A stretch of DNA of 64,000 bases from Heterodera schachtii (lineage: Eukaryota > Nematoda > Chromadorea > Rhabditida > Heteroderidae). Below, piece by piece: positions 56,851-64,000 of this stretch. The position numbers and the translations under genes are program-made. The notes beneath the pieces were generated by a model that made no database searches, had not been told where the DNA came from, and saw only the letters and a program-made list of their open reading frames with translations. The stretch is from NCBI GenBank assembly GCA_023374025.1, contig SIJG01000019.1, positions 1,066,810 to 1,130,809 on the forward strand. The letters are read 5' to 3'. Each line of letters starts with the position of its first letter. Within the stretch, counting starts at the first letter, position 1.

Positions 56851-59067
56851 CGTAGTTGTCTGGTCGAGGATTTGTTGGGTCGTCTCATCATCATTTTGAG
56901 GGGGTCATCTCTGATGCCAATGTTTTGAAGATCCAAGAATTGCCGTAGCGAGTCGAGATCAGAGATGGATTCATTTCTCTGAGTCCCACTGACAGCTGAA
57001 TTGGTGATCTCGTCTTCCTTGGCAGAAACATGGACGGTGACGGGCATGACGGACAGTGAGTGACCGGCCGTTGGGCGGGACGGAATTTCATCGCGTCCAC
57101 AGACAGTGGAACCAATTGAAGTTTGGACTTTGAACAATTGTGGAGACACTCTTTGGACACCGTTGAAAAATTTCCAGAAGTCTGCCATTCCAACGAGGAT
57201 GTCCGGTTCCTCGTCCACAGGCACTAACATTCCCTGGAGGAATGTGGCACGGCGCACTGATGGCACGATCCAGTCCGTTCGATGGGCAACCAGAGTTTCG
57301 TATCCGCCGTCCTCTCGTTGGACGCACAAAACGTGTTGCGGCGCTTTCATTTTGATGGGTTGCCGCGTGTGGAAAGGATTCACCTCGAGCTGATCATCTT
57401 GCAGTTTCGGAAGGCTCAGTTGCCTTATCAATGGTGTCTTAACCACAGTGACTTGCGCACCAGGGTCAAAGAAGAAGAGTGCGTCGCGGCGCTTGTTCGG
57501 TGCGGATTCGGAGAACACAGGTGCTCGGAGGGCCATGAGCATGACGAGATGAGGAACGGATGGGGAGACAATTTCCATGATTGTGTTAACAGTTTTCGGC
57601 TCAGGGATTGAGTCAGCCTCATTGGCAACCGCGTATGACACCAATGTGCGCTCGTTTCCGAAAGTCTGTTTGTTCCTGGGCGAGGGCTTCTGTTGCTTTG
57701 AACGGGCAGAAGACGCCCCTTTGACACTAGGGCAGATTGCAGAATGATGCCGTTCTTTGCACACTCGGCACCCTTGCTTCGACCGGCACTCCCTCAATTG
57801 ATGACCCTTCCGTAGGCAATTGAGGCACCGGTTCTGCTGCAAAAGGCAACGTTTTCGATTCTCTGCATCTGTAACTTTGTTGCACTCTGAGGCCCAATGC
57901 TGGCCTGGGCAGAACAGGCAAGACGGAACATGTTTTTCGCCAGAATTTCTGACAGACTGAGCAACGGAGAAAACTCGCGCATTTTCGTGCCGTTCTGGTC
58001 GCTGAGGTAGATTTGGCCTTGCTTCGTGCCGAAATCGTGTTTGTCTGTCGGCATTTGTTTCGCGCAGGCACCGTTCGACCTCTTCTCTGACTCCGAGAAC
58101 TTCGGCGAGTCCAGCTCTGAGCTGAGGAGTACCCCATTGGATGCCTGCCGCACGTTCCATTTTGACGAGTTCGGACATAATAGTGGACGGCAATTTGCTG
58201 CGGATGATTTGGTACATGAATGGGCTGTCATCCGGCATGTTGAGGTTCGAAAGTTGGCGGCACACACGTTCCAAAATGGGCGTAATTCTCCCCTCCACGG
58301 TAGGCGGTTACGGCACGAGCAGCCTTTCCGCGTAGGCAACCGTGAAGATAGTTGAGTTTGTCGACGGGCTCAAGGGCGGCACGGTCGACGGCACTCTCGA
58401 AACTCTGCCAAAATGCTGGCCATTCCATTGGTTCGCCCGAAAAAACAGGAAGACTGAGCTGTGGAAGACGTGCGGTAGCTAATGGCACAGGTGCGGCATT
58501 GATTGGCACCGGTAGTGCCAGATTGGCATGGTTGGCAACAGCAAATGGCTGTTTACCATTGACACCACCGGCATTGATTGGCACCGGTGGCGGTTGATTT
58601 GGAGGATTGGCAACAGCAGCCGGCTGTTGAGCATTGGCACCGCCTGGAAATACGGCATTGTTGACGAATGGCACGGCTGGCACGGGTGGATTCACAGCAA
58701 CAGCTGGTTGCTGTCCTCCCGCCGCGATTGGCTGGTTGGGCTCATCTGCGAGTTCTGCTGCTATGTGAGCCAGCATTTCTCGCGCATCTTCCAACCACTC
58801 CGTCAAGTGCCGGTCATCTCGAATAAAGGCAGTGAAGAGCGCTTCCTCCGCCTCTCTCGCAGGACCTTGCAGTCCGTTCATGATGGCACCCCACGCGTCC
58901 AGCTCGACTTCCATCCTTGACAGGATACGAGTGATGTGGCCTCGTTCCTGTTCAAGGTTTTCGGTCGTTTCGGCATTGATCACGGGCTCATCCAGCAAAT
59001 TTTCGGCCGTTGTGACATGTTGCCGAAGTCGGAACAGCGCGGGCCCCTGGCATCGAGCTGAAGACAT
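56851..59067 (-). pseudogene. BEL/Pao gag and protease region
   Basis: ATG at 59065-59067 starts MSSARCQGPALFRLRQHVTT. A coiled region and a Pro/Ala/Asn-rich linker lead to LPVFSGEPMEWPAFWQSFES, the DUF1759-type gag signature. A frameshift lies near 58300. Three zinc knuckles follow (CLFCPGQHWASEC, CLNCLRKGHQLREC, CRVCKERHHSAIC). The aspartic protease core reads FFFDPGAQVTVV, with DPG in place of the usual DSG/DTG. The frame then runs towards RT with another shift near 56830-56850. Confidence 0.85.
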
Positions 59068-59091
59068 CTTTGTTTTGCTAACGGCACCACT

Positions 59092-59524
59092 TGTTGGCTC
59101 GTACGGCGAGATGGGGGCAAAAAGTGGGAAGGCGAGAGGGAGAGAGGGCGGGGTGAAATAAGGGGGAAAATAATTCCAAAATAAGAAAAGAGTTTATTTA
59201 ATAAATATAAAAGAAATATAAGATGAATAAGATGTACAAGAGTGAAAAGTGCGTGTTTAAATAGAGAGAAAAAGCGTAGGTGGAGCAATTTTAGACAGAG
59301 CGATCAACAACAAAAAGAGTGACTAATATTAAGCACAAAAATCACATTAAATAGGGAAATATCACAAAATAATAAAATTAATCACATTACTTTAAAATTA
59401 TCCAAATTAACTCAATTAAATTTCTCTTCCTCAATTTTCTTCCATTTTCTCTCTCTCTCTCTTTTTTTCATTTTCTCCTTTTCACTTTTCCAATTTCTCT
59501 TCTTCCGTCGCCTCCGTGGCGACA
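59092..59524 (-). repeat. BEL/Pao 5' LTR
   Basis: 433 bp copy of the LTR at 46694-47138. Differences seen: G/T near position 10, a TG deletion near AAAAGTGCG, one A/C, and a shorter CT run. Confidence 0.9.
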
Positions 59525-59529
59525 AGTTT

Positions 59530-59924
59530 GTTCTGCATCAGTCCAAAAGATAAAAAACTGACAATAAACCCAATTTAAAATTGAGCTTTTTATCAATTTT
59601 ATTTTTTAATTCTCTATAGAATTGAAAATCGTTGTTCCTAGCAAGTTTTTTCAAAATTCTACATTACCCAATTTTACAACCGTAGTTTATCAGTTGAGAT
59701 GAGATGCCACGGCGCAAAGTTATGTATAATAAACAAAAATGTATGAATTGGTATCACAATACAGCGCTAAAAATTTTGGAATTCCTATCAAAATTGTTAC
59801 CAAACATAGCGCATCACGCAAGTTTCCTATAACAAACCATTGTAGGCTGAAGAAGCAATGCCATAGGTTCGCGAAAATTTGTTAATAGAAATCCTTAATT
59901 ATAAAAAGTAATAAAATTCATTTG
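59530..59924. other. host sequence beside the BEL/Pao element
   Basis: AT-rich spacer between the element and the BTB remnant; nothing recognised. Confidence 0.4.
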
Positions 59925-60270
59925 TTGAGCACGGGTGAGCATTCGGATGTGCACTTTTCGGTGGGGAACGGAAAAGAGGCGAGTTTAATTTAAAATTTAA
60001 ATTTAAAACATTACATATTTCTCACTTTGATTTTTATTTAAATTATGTAATTACCCCATTTTAAAGGTTTTGCTGCACACCAACTCATTTTGAAAAACGC
60101 TTCCGATGTTTTTGAGGCAATGTTTCGTTTTGACTCCACAAATAGGAAATCTGAAAATGGTATTAAATATAATAGATTTAAGGGTACAAATTTGTGATTT
60201 ATTTTTCAATTAGCCTTTGCTAATCGCCCTGTGGTGGAAATGACTGATGTTGAAGCAGCAGCGTTCAAAG
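59925..60270 (+). pseudogene. BTB-domain remnant, cut by a transposon
   Basis: Exon 59925-59978 gives LSTGEHSDVHFSVGNGKE and ends at a GC-type donor. Exon 60067-60159 gives FAAHQLILKNASDVFEAMF and FDSTNRKSENG, the core of BTB. Exon 60214-60270 gives FANRPVVEMTDVEAAAFK. The first junction is out of phase by one base (probably a lost T in the run at 60068-60071), and the third exon stops where transposon sequence begins. It is the best-preserved BTB core in the window. Confidence 0.7.
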
Positions 60271-60990
60271 CAAGGGCGTAGCCAGACCCTTGGCTTCGGA
60301 GGGGGGGGGGGGGGAGGGCTTAAGTCAAATTTTCGTTTTTCAGTCGATTTTTAGGGGTGTATTTTTCGTTTTTTTGATAATGCTATAGTAACAAGTATAA
60401 ATAAATTTGGAGTGATTAATTAATTTTAGTATGAGATTAGAAATAAATTTGGAACGATTTATTAATTATCGAAAGGGTTAAGTTTTAAAAAAAATATATC
60501 CTTACCACTATTTGCCATTTTTAGCCATTTTAAAATTTTTTCAGTGTCGGAATTTTTCAAAATCAGAATTTGGCTGACTAAAATTTAGCATTTGGGGTCA
60601 AAAATCTGTATTTTGGAAAAATTGTTTTCGGCATCGTCGTGAAATTTCAAAGTTGGGTGCAATTTGTTAACAGATTTCACTAAAAATGAAACAATTATGA
60701 GTTGCTTTTTAAGAAAAAAAGACTTTTTGAGGTCCGGTGGCGGCGGTAGGCGCCGCCGGGCAAAATTTTGAATTTTTGACCATTTTTAACAGATTTTCAC
60801 TGAAAATTGTCAATTTGTAGGTCAAATTTTCAAAATTTTGTGGCATTTTGGAGGCCGGCGGTTTTTGGGGGTTTTTCCAAAAACCAGCAAATTTCTCAAA
60901 AGCAGCAAAAATCAACATCTCATAAAAAATCAGCTTTGATCCCTTGAAATCAGCAAAATGCTGATAAATCACCAGAGTCGGGAGCCCTGA
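60271..60990. mobile_element. MITE sequence inserted in the BTB exon
   Basis: Left side starts CAAGGGCGTAGCCAGACCC, a hAT-like end, with a G-run at 60300-60315. The right side (to 60990) is the inverse of element M's left end: TGCTGATAAATCACC... GGGAGCCCTG. A cassette lies between (arm 60655-60678, palindrome 60734-60759). The two ends do not match each other, so at least two elements have merged here. Confidence 0.6.
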
Positions 60991-61184
60991 TCATGATCAA
61001 AGCCAGCAAATGATTAAATTATTCCATTTACTGATTTAAAGAGGGGAAACATTCAATGCCCAATTAAATGGATACCAAATGAAAATAAAGCACTACCAAA
61101 CATTATTTCTGAAATCTCTTTTTATTTTTTAAATATATTTAAAAAAAAATCATTTTATAGCACTTTCATTCATTTTCTTCCCTT

Positions 61185-61905
61185 TCATTCACTTTTTGTC
61201 CTTTCTTTTCTTTTCTGCATTTTATTCCATTGATTGGTCATCGCCAAAATTTGACGAAATGCCATCCGCAGCATCGAAAAAAGTGCCAAAATTGCCAAAA
61301 ACGCCGCAACGATGTTGAACAGAATGACATCGATTGAATAATAAGCGACCCATCCCAATTCGGCATCGGTTGGCAAGTTAAGCTCGTTCAGATGCGGAAA
61401 TTAGGCTGCAAATTCGACCCAACGCACCAATTGCTCTTTTGCATTGAAGGGCGACAAAGCGAGGCACGAAAAGAGGCGTCGTGGAGAACCTAAAAACCGA
61501 TTAGCTTTTATTTTAAAAATTTTATGTGTTTGTTGGGGAGATTAACGATTCCTTATCGAAAATCGAAATGCCATTCCAAAATTTTCGTTTTCTGATTGCC
61601 AAAATTGTAAGTGATTGAATGATCCGATCGGTCGTCGACATCTTTGCTCACCCGACTGAGCGCTGTTCTCAGCACTTTGCCCGTTTTGTCTGCGATCAGC
61701 TGGCGAATGTCAACATGGACGGCCATCACTCGCTGCTTTGCCAACACGGCGTTGTAAAGCTGATCAGCGAACAGCGGAATGGCCACAATTGGCACACCGA
61801 TTTTTGCTGCCTCCGCAAAACTGTTTTGGTCGCAATGAGTGACAAAAGCGCACAATTTTGGATGCCCTCAAAATCCGGCAAAAAATTGCGGACTAACCAT
61901 GCCTT
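61185..61905 (-). pseudogene. UDP-glycosyltransferase C-terminal remnant
   Basis: The minus strand reads HPKLCAFVTHCDQNSFAEAA, then GVPIVAIPLFADQLYNAVLA, the UGT signature region that binds the sugar nucleotide. The next exon (after tttttag at 61492-61498) gives FNAKEQLVRWVEFAA, an in-frame TAA at 61401-61403, then FPHLNELNLPTDAELGWVAY. A membrane segment (VILFNIVAAFLAILALF) and a basic tail (KMQKRKERTKSE) follow, as in ER-anchored UGTs. A frameshift occurs just before HPKL. No N-terminal half is seen. In the usual HGG motif the second half is changed (HCD). UGTs conjugate sugars to small lipophilic molecules. Confidence 0.75.
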
Positions 61906-62650
61906 TCATAAATCAATGAGAAATTAAATGTTTGACGTGTTAAATTTGAAAAAGCCTTTATTTTTATTATTATGATAATATAATTCTTTATGCTATACAA
62001 AAAATTTATAGCTAAAGCAATTTCTATGTTAATTTAAATGAAAAAAATAAAATAATTTCACTAAAAATCAATGAGAATAAAATGATGAAAGATTCACTTT
62101 CTTAATTACCTAATCATCATAATATATGAATATTTCTCAAACAACACGTTGTTATGCATAAAAATTGTAAAAAAAAAATTTGCCATAAGCATACGCGCGC
62201 GTTTAGGGGAAGTGTATAAATAGGCAGAAAGGCAGCAAATTATTTCATTTGCCATTCCTATTTTATTCAAAACATTTTAATAAAATATTTTATAATTCAT
62301 AAATAAATTTATATTTAATTCAATCAGCTTAAAACAAAAAATGAATATATTAATTACATGAAAATACATTTTATTACTTTTTAAATTTGCTTTTCCATTT
62401 ATTTCAAATTCATGATTAAAGCCTTCTTGCATTTTAGAGAATGAAACTGCAAAGTCCATTTTTACCATTGTTTTTTATTCAAATTTTCTTCTAATTTTTT
62501 GCTGATAAATATTGGCATTCCGTCTTATCAATGGGACTCGGCCGGTTCACTCCAAAATGTGCACATATTCGTCAAATTCATCAACGACATTTACACTAGT
62601 TATGACCTCACAGGGCAGGACTATTCTGTGGGACAAAAACGGATCATTTT
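61906..62650. other. AT-rich spacer, no gene seen
   Basis: Nothing recognised except the flank of the Gypsy LTR that starts at 62651. Confidence 0.4.
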
Positions 62651-62875
62651 TGTTGTGTCTCAATGTCGGACACAAATAAAATAATAAACAAATAAATTTA
62701 TGTCGGAGGACAAATGCAGTACAAAATATAAAATAGCAAATGAATGGAGAAGGAACAATGTGGGGAAGGAGGGAGTGCTTAAATAAACAAAATGAATAAG
62801 GGGGAGGGATTGACACGTCACAACATTAATCAATAATCGATGCGCGCCAAATTCAAATTCCTTAACACTCCAACA
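62651..62875 (-). repeat. Ty3/Gypsy 3' LTR
   Basis: On the minus strand it begins TGTTGGAGTGTTAAGG straight after a purine tract (AAAGAAGGGAGG, 62876-62887) and ends GACACAACA, a TG...CA structure of 225 bp. The paired LTR is outside the window, so the boundaries are inferred. Confidence 0.6.
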
Positions 62876-62898
62876 CCTCCCTTCTTTAAGCTGAACCC

Positions 62899-64000
62899 TC
62901 AGGGGTTTGGCGAGAAGCGGATCGGCGCTTTCCGTTGGCGTTGCGATCGACGCGGGGCCAAAGGAGGACTCGAAGTTCGTCGCTTCGCCTGAGTCCGTTG
63001 AATTGGTGCCGGTTGCGGAGAAGGCTCGCGGATCGGCGATGGGTCCCGGTCTTGCTCTTCTTGAGCCTGGGGTGGGATCCTTACCGTATTATTACCGTCC
63101 TCTTCAAGAGGATAACGGTGACGCATTTGGTTTGCGTGCCGATGAACGGCTCTTCCGAGTGCCGGAACGTGGACGCGATACGTCGGGGACTTTTCCACTT
63201 TTTCGATGATCGTTCCATTAAGCCAAAATCTCTTTCCACGGTTGAAATTCAAAAGCAAAACGGGATCTTTTGGCAAAAACTCAACCGATTTTGATCCGTG
63301 GTGTTGATCAAATTGACGGGCCATTTTTCGCGCATAATCAGCTTGTGATTTGCGGATTTTGGCTGGGTCGATGACTTCGGCTTGTTCTTCCTTCGGATGG
63401 ACGAGAGACAGCTGAGTTCGAAGCCTTCGACCGAAGAACAATTGATCGGGGGAAAGTCCGTTGAGTGCCGAATTTGGGGTCGTCCTGTAGGCAAGAAGCA
63501 TCTTTTCTGCCCAAAATTTTCCATCTTTGGCGCATTTCTTCATGGCCCTTTTGAACGTATCAACGAATCTCTCCGCTTGGCCATTCGATTGCGGGTGATA
63601 CGGCGGGGTGAAGGTATGCTTGATGCCAAATTCGCTGCAAAATTCCTTAAATTCTGCGGCATGGAATTGAGTGCCATTGTCTGACACGATTTCTTCCGGA
63701 AATCCGAGTCGATAGACAATTGATCGGAGCACTTGAAGAGTTGCTGGTGTCGAAATTCTGTCCATTCGGTATACTTCAGGCCATTTTGAAAATGAGTCAA
63801 TCAAAATCAAATAGGAGTGGCCATCTGAACAGGGACCGGCGAAATCGATGTGAATGCGTTGGAATGGTCGTGAGCAAGACGTCCATGGAGCGAGCGGTGC
63901 TTTGGGTGGACTCTTTTGGGCGCTCTGGCAATCTTCACATTGCCTGACCATACGCTCGATTTCCAAGTCCAACCCGGGCCAGTACACGTGCTGACGGGCG
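62899..64000 (-). CDS. Ty3/Gypsy polyprotein, integrase part (continues past the window)
   Basis: A 366-codon open frame runs to the right edge. It has part of the zinc-binding region (RQHVYWPGL, RMVRQCEDCQSAQK), then the integrase core with D-D-E in FQRIHIDFAGP, IVSDNGTQFHA and QSNGQAERFVD. YHPQSNGQAERF is classic for Gypsy. After that come the GPY/F-like C-terminal part (VLLLNFNRGKRFWLNGTIIEK) and a Pro/Arg/Ser-rich tail ending RKAPIRFSPNP. The frame is intact, and the 3' LTR lies 24 bp beyond the stop, so this could be an active copy. Confidence 0.9.
   Translation of the reverse strand, partial: ARQHVYWPGLDLEIERMVRQCEDCQSAQKSPPKAPLAPWTSCSRPFQRIHIDFAGPCSDGHSYLILIDSFSKWPEVYRMDRISTPATLQVLRSIVYRLGFPEEIVSDNGTQFHAAEFKEFCSEFGIKHTFTPPYHPQSNGQAERFVDTFKRAMKKCAKDGKFWAEKMLLAYRTTPNSALNGLSPDQLFFGRRLRTQLSLVHPKEEQAEVIDPAKIRKSQADYARKMARQFDQHHGSKSVEFLPKDPVLLLNFNRGKRFWLNGTIIEKVEKSPTYRVHVPALGRAVHRHANQMRHRYPLEEDGNNTVRIPPQAQEEQDRDPSPIREPSPQPAPIQRTQAKRRTSSPPLAPRRSQRQRKAPIRFSPNP

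Larger units (their letters stand above)
46694..59524 (-). mobile_element. BEL/Pao LTR retrotransposon with envelope-like region
   Basis: LTRs at 46694-47138 and 59092-59524 differ at only a few points plus a CT-run length change. A 5-bp target duplication AGTTT flanks the element (46689-46693, 59525-59529). Minus-strand order is gag, zinc knuckles, protease, RT, RNase H, integrase, envelope-like glycoprotein and a further open frame. That order, with integrase after RNase H and DUF1759/DUF1758-type gag-protease, is BEL/Pao. Next to the 5' LTR the minus strand reads AGTGGTGCCGTTAGC, a probable primer-binding site. The coding has several frameshifts and stops. A second LTR element is inserted between the RNase H and integrase regions. 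Confidence 0.93.

Overview
The window is AT-rich, intron-dense eukaryotic DNA that is best read as a nematode genome, probably a plant-parasitic tylenchid such as a cyst nematode (inference). Supporting points are 17 short exons in a nematode-type secreted trehalase, several GC-AG introns, BTB/BACK/MATH gene remnants, a UDP-glycosyltransferase remnant, and a BEL/Pao retrotransposon carrying a phlebovirus-type glycoprotein region, a combination known from nematodes. The sequence alone does not fix the genus.

Host genes. Minus strand, 1.6-8.8 kb: a small terminal exon and a tandem, partly broken family of unrecognised charged proteins (6.07-6.33, 7.41-7.71 and 8.04-8.78 kb). Plus strand, 14.97-18.59 kb: an unrecognised ten-exon gene. 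Minus strand, 19.49-19.97 kb: a compact three-exon gene for a 120-residue secreted protein with VEPAVPE repeats and four clustered cysteines. Plus strand, 26.5-33.15 kb: BTB-BACK-MATH gene copies broken by transposons. Minus strand, 37.22-37.91 kb: a nucleoside diphosphate kinase-like gene. Plus strand, 40.21-46.53 kb: a complete trehalase gene (2,223 coding bases, exactly in frame). Plus strand, 59.9-60.3 kb: a third BTB remnant. Minus strand, 61.2-61.9 kb: a broken glycosyltransferase C-terminus.

Mobile DNA fills most of the rest. A 12.8-kb BEL/Pao element on the minus strand (46,694-59,524, target duplication AGTTT) holds gag, protease, RT, RNase H, integrase, an envelope-like region and a further downstream ORF. 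It is interrupted by a 3.0-kb non-autonomous LTR element (52,076-55,079, identical 375-bp LTRs, duplication CTTGC) whose only ORF is a long Q/N-rich protein. A Ty3/Gypsy element enters from the right edge (62,651-64,000).

The most striking signal is a swarm of small hAT-like elements with 8-bp target duplications. They have at least six different kinds of termini, each built from a short repeated word (GGGACC, CGTGAC, GGCCCG, GAGGATTTTT, CCCGCGGGAT and others). Nearly all the large ones nevertheless carry the same internal cassette: a 25-26 bp GC-rich palindrome around GCCGATAGGC, flanked by a conserved AT-rich arm containing TTTGTTAACAGATTTT. About a dozen cassettes occur in this window. Two elements also hold a tRNA-like Pol III promoter pair at the same relative place. 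Separate Mutator-like foldback elements (9-10 bp duplications) lie in introns and between genes.
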